In this document: positions 1 through 4,894 of the stretch, one piece after another
How positions within the stretch are numbered: the first letter of the stretch is position 1
Layout: each line of letters opens with the position of its first letter
Assembly: GCA_022511485.1 (NCBI GenBank)
Contig: JAFLUJ010000041.1
Span: 1-5,842, forward strand
Origin: Oscillospiraceae bacterium
Lineage (GTDB): Bacteria > Bacillota > Clostridia > Oscillospirales > Ruminococcaceae
Direction of reading: 5' to 3'
Length of the DNA: 5,842 nt
Made by a program: the position numbers and the translations under genes
Notes under the pieces: generated by a model
Told to the model about the DNA's origin: nothing
The model's input: the letters and a program-made list of their open reading frames with translations, nothing else
Databases searched by the model: none

Positions 1-603
1 GACCTCATAGATATACCGCACTTGCTCAATCTCTGACAATATCGGGTTCAGCATTTTTGTCTTGACATTATGTATCACTGTAGGGACAAGCTCAAAACCA
101 TATGGCTGACGACCTCCCATATAAAAGCCCATCTCACTGCGATGAATGTAAGCTTGGGTCACTCGTTCAATGGCAGATGTTCTCTCAAACTCGGCAAAGA
201 CCATCAGGATCTTGACGATCAGATCACCATATGGTGAGGATGTGTCAAAGGATTCCTGCGAAGATATGAACATCACTCCATGCTCCCTGAACTCCTGCAA
301 GATGTTCACAAAGTCCGGCAGGGAACGGCTGATACGGTCAAGCCTATAGACTATGACTTTGCTGACCTTATCCTTCCGGATAAGCTTCATCATCTTCTGA
401 AAGCCATCACGGTTTACGTTGCCGCCGGAGAATCCGTTGTCAACAATGGGAATAACTTTTTCGTCCCGTTCGTCAGGCTTTATCATTGCACGGCAGTATT
501 CAAGCTGAGTTTCACAGCTTATACTGTTTTCCCGTTCAACAGATTTACGCGCGTAGAGGACAATAGCCAAAATCAGCTCCTCCTTTCCCTGCGATATATT
601 CAT
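1..603 (-). CDS. Large serine site-specific recombinase, N-terminal part (runs off left edge)
   Basis: The protein would cut and rejoin DNA through a serine-linked intermediate to integrate or excise a mobile element. The visible 201 residues (counted from ATG 603) contain the resolvase catalytic domain. YARKS carries the nucleophile serine at residue 21, DNGFSG is at 55-60, and YRLDRISR (86-93) carries the active-site arginines. FERTSAIERV (139-148) begins the long helix. GGRQPYGF (163-170) then marks the start of the 'recombinase' DNA-binding domain found only in large serine recombinases. The remaining C-terminal part lies beyond position 1. The real start is probably TTG at 570-568, giving MAIVLYARKS, because an AAAGGAGG site sits about 8 bases before it; ATG 603 has no close ribosome site. 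With the TTG start the serine is residue 10. The gene follows a small gene ending at 611 and probably shares its transcript. The family call is firm; the element it moves is unknown. Confidence 0.95.
   Translation of the reverse strand, partial: MNISQGKEELILAIVLYARKSVERENSISCETQLEYCRAMIKPDERDEKVIPIVDNGFSGGNVNRDGFQKMMKLIRKDKVSKVIVYRLDRISRSLPDFVNILQEFREHGVMFISSQESFDTSSPYGDLIVKILMVFAEFERTSAIERVTQAYIHRSEMGFYMGGRQPYGFELVPTVIHNVKTKMLNPILSEIEQVRYIYEV
577..586 (-). promoter_or_regulatory. Ribosome binding site that favours the TTG start of the recombinase
   Basis: Read on the minus strand this is AAAGGAGGAG, a near-perfect Shine-Dalgarno match. It lies inside the reading frame if translation began at ATG 603, but sits 8 or so bases before TTG 570-568. 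A start there yields the N-terminus M-A-I-V-L-Y-A-R-K-S, which is what serine recombinases of this class usually show. I therefore prefer the TTG. Confidence 0.75.
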
Positions 604-610
604 AACGGAA

Positions 611-766
611 TTACACAGAAATACGTTTGTCCTTTTTATCAAGAGCGTTGACCAACTCATCCAAAAGCTGTTCGCGGTTCTTCTGATTATCCTCAGCGAC
701 GGTAGTGTGTTCTACCTGATGCTTGACATCCTTCATGTCAGTGTACTCAGTTATCAGTTTTGACAT
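611..766 (-). CDS. Small 51-residue protein of unknown function, upstream of the recombinase
   Basis: The gene starts at ATG 766-764 behind an AAAGGGGTGA ribosome site and ends at TAA 613-611, only 7 bases before the first possible recombinase start. Order, spacing and strand point to an operon with the recombinase. The product is hydrophilic and rich in charged residues (beginning MSKLITEYTD, ending KKDKRISV). It has no membrane segment or signal peptide, and its second half (about residues 25-47) looks helical. I do not recognise it. Short accessory genes often sit next to recombinases in clostridial mobile elements, for example tnpV and tnpW in Tn4451, but this sequence does not resemble what I recall of TnpW. 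An accessory or regulatory role for recombination is only inferred from position. Confidence 0.68.
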   Translation of the reverse strand: MSKLITEYTDMKDVKHQVEHTTVAEDNQKNREQLLDELVNALDKKDKRISV

Positions 767-790
767 ACCGGCATCACCCCTTTCATAATG

Positions 791-816
791 CTCCGCACAG
801 CGGTCGTGTGTCGGAG
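791..816. repeat. Imperfect inverted repeat (hairpin) before the recombinase operon
   Basis: The arms CTCCG-CACA and TGTG-t-CGGAG form a 9-base-pair stem with one bulged T around the loop GCGGTCG. It has no T-run on either side, so it is not an intrinsic terminator. It lies just upstream of the small gene's ribosome site and so would fold in the 5' leader of the recombinase transcript. Alternatively it is a protein-binding dyad. Confidence 0.6.
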
Positions 817-821
817 GTCAC

Positions 822-834
822 GTCAATATCTGAC
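822..834. repeat. Short inverted repeat GTCA-ATATC-TGAC
   Basis: Four-base arms flank a five-base AT-rich centre. On its own this is weak and could be chance. It is listed because it lies between two stronger dyads in the divergent control region. Confidence 0.35.
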
Positions 835-842
835 ATTACAAT

Positions 843-867
843 AATATGCGTGAAATCACAGCATATT
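843..867. repeat. 25-base dyad in the divergent intergenic region
   Basis: The arms AATATGC-GTGA and TCAC-A-GCATATT pair over 11 bases with one unpaired A, around a central AA dinucleotide. It is the most symmetrical structure between the recombinase operon and the LytTR operon. It could be an operator for either operon, or one half of a recombinase attachment site, since serine recombinases act at imperfect dyads with a two-base core. The function is inference; the symmetry is directly visible. Confidence 0.65.
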
Positions 868-945
868 TCATTATTTACGAGGTTCAGTATGTCCGAATGT
901 GTGTAGGGGAAAAAAGCAGCTTTAAATATGGCAACTCAGGCGTCA

Positions 946-969
946 AATCCGGCAGTTCATGTAATCCGG
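946..969 (+). repeat. Direct repeat AATCCGG, 17 bases apart
   Basis: AATCCGG occurs at 946-952 and 963-969. The second copy ends two bases before the -35 box at 972. LytTR-family regulators commonly bind paired direct repeats upstream of the promoters they control, which makes autoregulation conceivable. The 17-base period is, however, shorter than the roughly two helical turns typical of LytTR sites, and the motif does not match the usual LytTR consensus. Confidence 0.4.
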
Positions 970-971
970 AC

Positions 972-1000
972 TTGAAAATGACAGGGGAATGTGATAACAT
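972..1000 (+). promoter_or_regulatory. Probable promoter of the LytTR-ABC operon
   Basis: The -35 box is TTGAAA (972-977), followed by a 17-base spacer and the -10 box TAACAT (995-1000). The TG at 992-993 gives an extended -10. The predicted start point near 1007 would leave a very short leader of about 16 bases, just enough for the AGAGGGGGTG ribosome site at 1008-1017. Confidence 0.6.
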
Positions 1001-1007
1001 TGTATCC

Positions 1008-1017
1008 AGAGGGGGTG
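1008..1017 (+). promoter_or_regulatory. Ribosome binding site that sets a TTG start for the LytTR gene
   Basis: AGAGGGGGTG is one mismatch from the ideal AGGAGGTG and ends 5 bases before TTG 1023. The frame stays open upstream to ATG 846, but no ribosome site precedes that ATG. The extra 59 residues also look non-coding (low-complexity SGSSC and GGAA stretches, no LytTR homology). The promoter at 972-1000 lies inside that extension as well. Confidence 0.75.
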
Positions 1018-1022
1018 CTGCT

Positions 1023-1463
1023 TTGAAGATCGTTATCAATATTGATGAAAGCTTGCCTGAAACCGAGATCATTGTAAACTGCGGAACGCTTACTCCGGAA
1101 ACGGAGCAGATAATTTCAGCACTCAGACTTCTTGATAAGCAGATAACAGTTACAAAGGATAATGAATCATATTTTCTGGATATTTCAAAAATTATTTATG
1201 TTGAATCGGTGGATAGAAAAACTTTTGTATACACAAACGATGACTGCTTTGAAACGAAACTAAAGCTCTATGAAATAGAAGAACGCCTGTGCAACTGCGG
1301 ATTTTTCAGGGCGGGAAAGGCGTGTATCGTCCAGCTCAAATATATCCGCTCGCTGAAAGCAGAGATCAACAGAAAGCTCAGGCTGACTCTTGAAAACGGC
1401 GAACAGATTATTGTTTCAAGGCAATACGCCGATGAACTTAAACGCAGATTGGGGGTCAAATAA
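1023..1463 (+). CDS. LytTR-family DNA-binding transcriptional regulator
   Basis: This 146-residue cytoplasmic protein is expected to bind promoter DNA as a dimer through its LytTR domain. The domain spans about residues 42-144. Visible marks are SYFLDISKIIYVES (49-62), FFRAGKACIVQLKYIRSLK (94-112, the family's FxRxHxSxIVNxxxI block) and VSRQYADELKRRL (131-143). The first 40 or so residues form a short N-terminal region typical of regulators paired with DUF3021 proteins. There is no receiver domain, so it is not a classical response regulator. Its stop abuts the ATG of the DUF3021 gene, and two ABC transporter genes follow. In known LytTR regulatory systems such as HdrRM and BrsRM of Streptococcus mutans, a membrane protein restrains the regulator. 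By analogy, the neighbour at 1464 is the likely partner. Control of its own operon is inferred. The start is TTG 1023. Confidence 0.93.
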   Translation: MKIVINIDESLPETEIIVNCGTLTPETEQIISALRLLDKQITVTKDNESYFLDISKIIYVESVDRKTFVYTNDDCFETKLKLYEIEERLCNCGFFRAGKACIVQLKYIRSLKAEINRKLRLTLENGEQIIVSRQYADELKRRLGVK

Positions 1464-1940
1464 ATGAATAACAAGCCTACGATATTCGATTATCTTTCGC
1501 AGGTATTTATGATATTCGGTATATCAATACTGATACTGAACATATTTTGCCTGATATTCGGAGAATCGGCAAATGATTTTTCGACAATATTCTCACTGGG
1601 AAGCTCGGGTCTGAGCGTTAAAACTATGCTGCAATTTCTTTTGGCAATAGCGATCACCATCGTATTCAGATTTTTGTTTATGTCCGATCTGCTGATAAAT
1701 AAGATGTCCATAACCGCACGGATAATAGCGATGTTTGTTGCCGCTTTTCTGAATATTATGGTATTTGTGATCCTGTGTGATTGGTTCCCTATAAATGATC
1801 CGATAGCCTGGACTATGTTTTTGGTTTCCTTTGCAGTGAGCTGTACGGTCAGCACTGCAATTTCAATTTGCAAGGAAAAATATGAAAACCGGCAGCTTTC
1901 GGAGGCGCTTCAAAAGTTAAAGGAGGAAGAAAATGAATAA
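1464..1940 (+). CDS. DUF3021 family four-helix membrane protein, probable partner of the LytTR regulator
   Basis: This 158-residue integral membrane protein has four hydrophobic segments at about residues 12-33, 54-74, 84-106 and 115-136. The highly charged C-terminal tail (KEKYENRQLSEALQKLKEE, about 137-156) probably forms a short cytoplasmic coiled coil. Length, topology and the position right after a LytTR gene fit the DUF3021 family. The biochemical function of the family is not established. The inferred role is a membrane sensor or inhibitor that holds or releases the LytTR regulator, as membrane proteins do in LytTR regulatory systems. It starts on the base after the LytTR stop codon, with GGGGGT at 1451-1456 as ribosome site, and its last 8 bases overlap the ABC ATPase gene. 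This indicates coupled translation. Confidence 0.87.
   Translation: MNNKPTIFDYLSQVFMIFGISILILNIFCLIFGESANDFSTIFSLGSSGLSVKTMLQFLLAIAITIVFRFLFMSDLLINKMSITARIIAMFVAAFLNIMVFVILCDWFPINDPIAWTMFLVSFAVSCTVSTAISICKEKYENRQLSEALQKLKEEENE
1919..1926 (+). promoter_or_regulatory. Ribosome binding site of the ABC ATPase gene, inside the DUF3021 gene
   Basis: AAAGGAGG is a perfect Shine-Dalgarno core lying 6 bases before ATG 1933 and within the last codons of the upstream gene. It fixes the overlapping start and suggests that the ATPase is made at a high rate from the shared transcript. Confidence 0.8.
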
Positions 1941-2784
1941 CTCGATCAATGCTCAGAATATTTCAAAGACATTCGGTGAAAGAAAAGTGCTTGATGATAT
2001 AAGCTTTGAAATAAGTAAAGGTGAAATATTCGGTTTGCTGGGACCTTCGGGTGCAGGAAAGACCACGCTTATCAAAATTCTGACAGGACAGCTCAAACCG
2101 GAAAGCGGTTGTTCATTTATCAACGAGATCAATTCCGGGGAGCTGAAAGGCAAGGACTACTGCGGCTTTGGCATCATGATGGACAATTTCGGTCTGTATG
2201 AAAGACTGAACTGCTTTGAAAATCTTAAAGTTTTTGCAAGGCTTTACGGGATAAAAAACGAAAGCATACATCAGGCATTGAAGGAGGTGGGTCTTTCAAA
2301 TGCCGAAAAAACTGCTGTATCAAAGCTTTCAAAGGGAATGACAAACAGGCTTCGCCTTGCAAGGGCTATAATGACAGATCCCGACATTATATTTCTTGAT
2401 GAACCCACAAGCGGTCTTGACCCGGCAACATCTGTGGAGATCCAGAACCTGATAGTTGACATGAAAAACGAGGGAAAAACGATCTTTCTGACAACACACA
2501 ATATGGCAGAGGCAGAAAAGCTCTGTGATCATATTGCTATGCTTAATGAAGGAAAAATAGTAGAATACGGCGCACCGCAGGAGATTTGCAGGCGTTATCA
2601 TCATCAGAAAAAGCTGCTGATACATCTTACAGACGGCTCTGATATGGAGATCGCGCACAATACAGCTTCGGGAGACACCGTATGCGACTTGTTGAAAAAC
2701 GGCAAAATAGAAACAATCCATTCAACAGAGCCTAATCTTGAAACGGTATTTATGGAGCTTACAGGAAAGGAGCTTGCAGTATGA
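1933..2784 (+). CDS. ABC transporter ATP-binding protein
   Basis: This 283-residue cytoplasmic ATPase would power the permease encoded next. Visible motifs are Walker A GPSGAGKT (37-44), signature LSKGM (132-136), Walker B IIFLDE (152-157) with catalytic Glu157, D-loop SGLD (160-163) and the switch His189 in TTHNM. The usual Q-loop glutamine is replaced: MMDNFGLYERL (82-92) has Asp84 where Gln is expected. I recall this DN-GLYERL form from other DUF3021/LytTR-linked ATPases, so it looks like a subfamily trait rather than damage. After residue 220 a C-terminal extension ends in NLETVFMELTGKEL, common in drug- and lantibiotic-export type ATPases. The start overlaps the DUF3021 gene by 8 bases, and the stop overlaps the permease start as ATGA. 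Export rather than import is likely because no binding-protein gene is present. The substrate is unknown. Confidence 0.96.
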   Translation: MNNSINAQNISKTFGERKVLDDISFEISKGEIFGLLGPSGAGKTTLIKILTGQLKPESGCSFINEINSGELKGKDYCGFGIMMDNFGLYERLNCFENLKVFARLYGIKNESIHQALKEVGLSNAEKTAVSKLSKGMTNRLRLARAIMTDPDIIFLDEPTSGLDPATSVEIQNLIVDMKNEGKTIFLTTHNMAEAEKLCDHIAMLNEGKIVEYGAPQEICRRYHHQKKLLIHLTDGSDMEIAHNTASGDTVCDLLKNGKIETIHSTEPNLETVFMELTGKELAV

Positions 2785-3467
2785 ACGCTATATCAACTGT
2801 CTTTTTAAAACAAATCAAGGAAACATTAAAAAACAAGGCTATACTGATACAGTTTGTGATGTTTCCGGTTTTAGCCGTAATAATGGAAAACTCTATCAAG
2901 ATAGACGGGATGCCGGAGCATTTCTTTGCAAAGCTGTTTGCTGTAATGTTCATAGGTATGGCACCTCTGACCTGTATGTCATCTGTCATTTCGGAGGAAA
3001 AGGAGAAGAACACGCTGCGTGTTCTGATGATGTCCAATGTAAAGCCTGTGCAGTATCTTCTGGGAATAGGCTCTTATATCTGGATCATGTGCATGGCGGG
3101 GGCGGCAGTATTCGCAGTTTTATGCGAATACAAGGACGCAGATCTTGCAGGCTTTCTGCTTGTAATGGCAGTGGGGATCATTCTTTCGATACTCGTAGGT
3201 GCTGTCATTGGCATAATCTCAAAAAATCAGATGTCTGCCACCTCTGTTACCGTTCCCGTAATGATGATATTTTCATTTTTACCCATGCTTTCTATGTTCA
3301 ATGAAACCATCGGGAAAATTGCAAAGATCACCTATTCTCAGCAGATAAATATACTTGTCAGCAGTAATTTTGAGGATGTTACTGACAGCATTGTTGTTCT
3401 TGCGGTTAATTTTATTTTAGCGGTCATACTTTTCTTTGCTGCTTACCACAAAAATGGAATGGAATAA
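2781..3467 (+). CDS. ABC-2 type transporter permease
   Basis: This 228-residue membrane protein forms the transport channel with the preceding ATPase, probably as a homodimer since only one permease gene is present. Six hydrophobic segments are visible at about residues 21-36, 51-71, 95-116, 122-147, 155-173 and 203-222. Between the second and third is the conserved cytoplasmic stretch SEEKEKNTLRVLMMSNVKP (71-89), typical of ABC-2 permeases and thought to contact the ATPase. The ATG overlaps the ATPase stop by 4 bases (ATGA), with AAAGGAG about 9 bases upstream. It is the last gene of the operon and an intrinsic terminator follows 18 bases after its stop. At 228 residues it is on the short side for the family, but all expected segments are present. 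The substrate cannot be inferred; peptide or drug export is the usual job. Confidence 0.92.
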   Translation: MNAISTVFLKQIKETLKNKAILIQFVMFPVLAVIMENSIKIDGMPEHFFAKLFAVMFIGMAPLTCMSSVISEEKEKNTLRVLMMSNVKPVQYLLGIGSYIWIMCMAGAAVFAVLCEYKDADLAGFLLVMAVGIILSILVGAVIGIISKNQMSATSVTVPVMMIFSFLPMLSMFNETIGKIAKITYSQQINILVSSNFEDVTDSIVVLAVNFILAVILFFAAYHKNGME

Positions 3468-3485
3468 TATGAACAATGCAAAAAG

Positions 3486-3519
3486 ACGGTTCAGAGAACG
3501 CTCTCCGGATCGTTTTTTT
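3486..3519 (+). terminator. Intrinsic terminator of the LytTR-ABC operon
   Basis: ACGGTTCAGAGA and TCTCCGGATCGT pair over 12 positions (two G-U pairs, one A-C mismatch) around the loop ACGC. Seven T residues follow directly (3513-3519). An A-run at 3480-3484 extends the stem into the T-run and could give some termination in the opposite direction. Confidence 0.9.
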
Positions 3520-3523
3520 ATAC

Positions 3524-3552
3524 TTGCATTTTCGTGATAGGTGTGTTATACT
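3524..3552 (+). promoter_or_regulatory. Strong extended -10 promoter for the CPBP remnant and following genes
   Basis: TTGCAT (3524-3529), a 17-base spacer, TG at 3544-3545 and TATACT (3547-3552) form a near-consensus vegetative promoter. It begins 4 bases after the T-run of the previous operon's terminator. The start point would be near 3559, leaving a leader of about 47 bases before ATG 3606. Confidence 0.78.
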
Positions 3553-3556
3553 ATTC

Positions 3557-3573
3557 ATAAATCGAAGATTTAT
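3557..3573. repeat. Perfect palindrome over the predicted transcription start
   Basis: ATAAATC-GAA-GATTTAT has 7-base perfect arms and a 3-base centre. It begins 4 bases after the -10 box and covers the predicted start point near 3559. That position suits a repressor operator. It could instead be a small AU-rich hairpin that protects the 5' end of the mRNA. Confidence 0.6.
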
Positions 3574-3605
3574 ATCCAACCTTATCAAAGAGGAGTCTAA
3601 AATAA

Positions 3606-4314
3606 ATGAATGATGTAACCTTCAACAAAGAAAAAACGACAAAATATCTGATCTGGACATTCCTGATAACATATGTTATACAGATCATAGTAGCAATTTT
3701 ATACCGTAACGAACTTACTGTAGTCGGTCAGCTTCTTATGACGGTGATGATGTTTGTACCTATGATAGGAGTGCTCCTTTCGGGAAATAAGCTTGAGGGA
3801 ATGGGCTGGAAGCCCCGTCTGAAAGGGAAGATAAGATTCCTTCTTACAGCATGGTTTCTTCCTGCATTACTGACCGCTGTGGGAGCAATGTTGTATTTTG
3901 CTGTTTTTCCGGAACACTTTGACGTAAGCGGAGAGTTTATTGCGGCAAACGTCGGGGATGAAGCTCTGAAACAGTTGGAGGCACAAGGACTGACATATCC
4001 TATGTATATACTGATCAGCGTAATTGCTTGTATGACATATGCTCCGCATAGTGGGAATGCTGCTTTTCTGCATCTATGCGACAACAGCAGGAATCATATG
4101 CGACTTCTTGTATGAGAAAATCGAATGTATCTGGATACCTTCGATTCTTCATGGAGCGATCAATGCTGCGGCTAATATTCCTCTTGCAGTCTGTATAGCA
4201 GATATAGGTTCAGCAAGACTGCTTGAACCTGCACCAATTGGTGTTCTGGCCGGGATCCCTTTCATAATTTTTGCAATAATAATATTTTTCAAATCAGTCA
4301 AACCGGAGGACTGA
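3606..4314 (+). pseudogene. CPBP family intramembrane metalloprotease, broken by internal deletion and frameshift
   Basis: Intact CPBP (Abi/CAAX-type) proteases are membrane proteins with an EExxxR motif and two histidine motifs that form the active site. Here residues 1-147 (3606-4046) match the N-terminal half: hydrophobic segments at about 14-32, 40-60, 77-101 and 132-145, ending in MTYAP, which in the family directly precedes the catalytic core. From about 4048 the family sequence resumes one frame over, as IVGMLLFCIYATTAG, then WIPSILHGAINAA and a last hydrophobic segment ending KPED at stop 4314. Between them the EExxxR and first histidine block are missing. The two parts give about 235 residues against roughly 300 for typical members, so about 65-75 codons are gone. 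As it stands the first frame runs 22 codons past the junction and stops at 4115, giving a 169-residue product without catalytic residues. The start is ATG 3606 behind AAAGAGGAG. Confidence 0.88.
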
Positions 4315-4342
4315 GCGATCGGAATTTTAAGGAGTGGACTAT

Positions 4343-4879
4343 ATGACAGTCAATGATTTGTGCATTGTTAATTACTGCCACAGTAGCTGTACACCTTTAT
4401 TGAATATAATGCGCTTACCCAAAGATGAAGCATTTGCACTTGCATATGAAATGGCTGAAAAGAACAAGGATACTACCGCATTTTACAGATTTGCAGATTT
4501 TGAGAACTACTATCCTGAACGATTGAAAACGGATAAACTTTTATATACTCGTTTTATAGAACTCGGAGGTAAACCTATTGAAGAACACCCGCTTTCATTT
4601 GTTCTGCAAGGAAGTGATTTTCTGGACGGTTGGTTTGACCGTGGAATTGTCACAACAATACCATTAAATCTTATTAATTCAGATCATATCAGCTTTACAT
4701 ATGGTGACAGCATGAGTACACTCAAAATGAATGGTGAGTTTACTATGCTGACTAAAGATATGCTTTTAAAGGAAATATCCGATTATGACGGTACACTGGA
4801 GGATTTTTTAATGCATATTGCTAACAAGTATCATTATATCGAAGTGCAGGTTTGGGACGACAATTGTTTGAGAGTATGA
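4343..4879 (+). CDS. Conserved-type protein of unknown function, 178 residues
   Basis: This is a soluble, acidic protein with no signal peptide and no membrane segment. I recognise the style of a hypothetical family seen in Clostridia but know no function for it. Visible blocks are YYPERLKTDKLLY (56-68), FIELGGKPIEEHPLSFVLQGSDFL (71-94), SFTYGDSMSTL (117-127), GEFTMLTKDMLL (131-142) and KYHYIEVQVWDD (162-173). Compact polar and aromatic segments such as these suggest a folded globular domain. The start is taken as ATG 4343 with AAGGAG at 4329-4334, 8 bases upstream. A GTG at 4334 is in frame but would overlap that ribosome site. The gene lies 28 bases after the CPBP remnant and 15 bases before the GNAT gene, so cotranscription is likely. 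No function is proposed. Confidence 0.85.
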   Translation: MTVNDLCIVNYCHSSCTPLLNIMRLPKDEAFALAYEMAEKNKDTTAFYRFADFENYYPERLKTDKLLYTRFIELGGKPIEEHPLSFVLQGSDFLDGWFDRGIVTTIPLNLINSDHISFTYGDSMSTLKMNGEFTMLTKDMLLKEISDYDGTLEDFLMHIANKYHYIEVQVWDDNCLRV

Positions 4880-4894
4880 TCGGACGGTGATAAT

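Noticed and set aside
280..651. 123-codon open frame on the plus strand
   Set aside because: It lies antisense to the well-supported recombinase gene, has no ribosome site and no recognisable domain.
611..766. Calling the small gene tnpW
   Set aside because: Position is reminiscent of small genes in Tn4451-like elements, but the residues do not resemble what I recall of TnpW.
908..925. A-run followed by AAAGC-A-GCTTT as a terminator for leftward transcription
   Set aside because: The stem has five pairs with a one-base loop, too small to fold; no gene upstream would need it.
929..976. 15-codon leader peptide starting at ATG 929
   Set aside because: The nearest purine-rich stretch is about 18 bases away, the codons show no meaningful product, and the frame lies upstream of the likely promoter start.
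846..1022. N-terminal extension of the LytTR protein from ATG 846
   Set aside because: No ribosome site precedes the ATG, the extra residues look non-coding, and the likely promoter and ribosome site for TTG 1023 lie within it.
1490..1873. 127-codon minus-strand frame inside the DUF3021 gene
   Set aside because: It is a mirror of a hydrophobic gene on the other strand and has no ribosome site or family resemblance.
2738..3304. 188-codon open frame on the plus strand over the ABC permease
   Set aside because: It overlaps the permease in another frame; the product is rich in Cys, Arg and His with no domain, whereas the permease frame gives six clear membrane segments.
3728..4084. 118-codon minus-strand frame across the CPBP remnant
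   Set aside because: It is antisense to clear CPBP family sequence and has no independent support.
4039..4314. Separate 91-codon membrane protein gene starting at ATG 4039
   Set aside because: From the fourth residue it is the C-terminal part of a CPBP protein, and no ribosome site precedes the ATG; it is treated as the second half of the pseudogene.
4334..4342. GTG start at 4334 for the 178-residue unknown protein
   Set aside because: The GTG overlaps the AAGGAG ribosome site that is ideally placed for ATG 4343.
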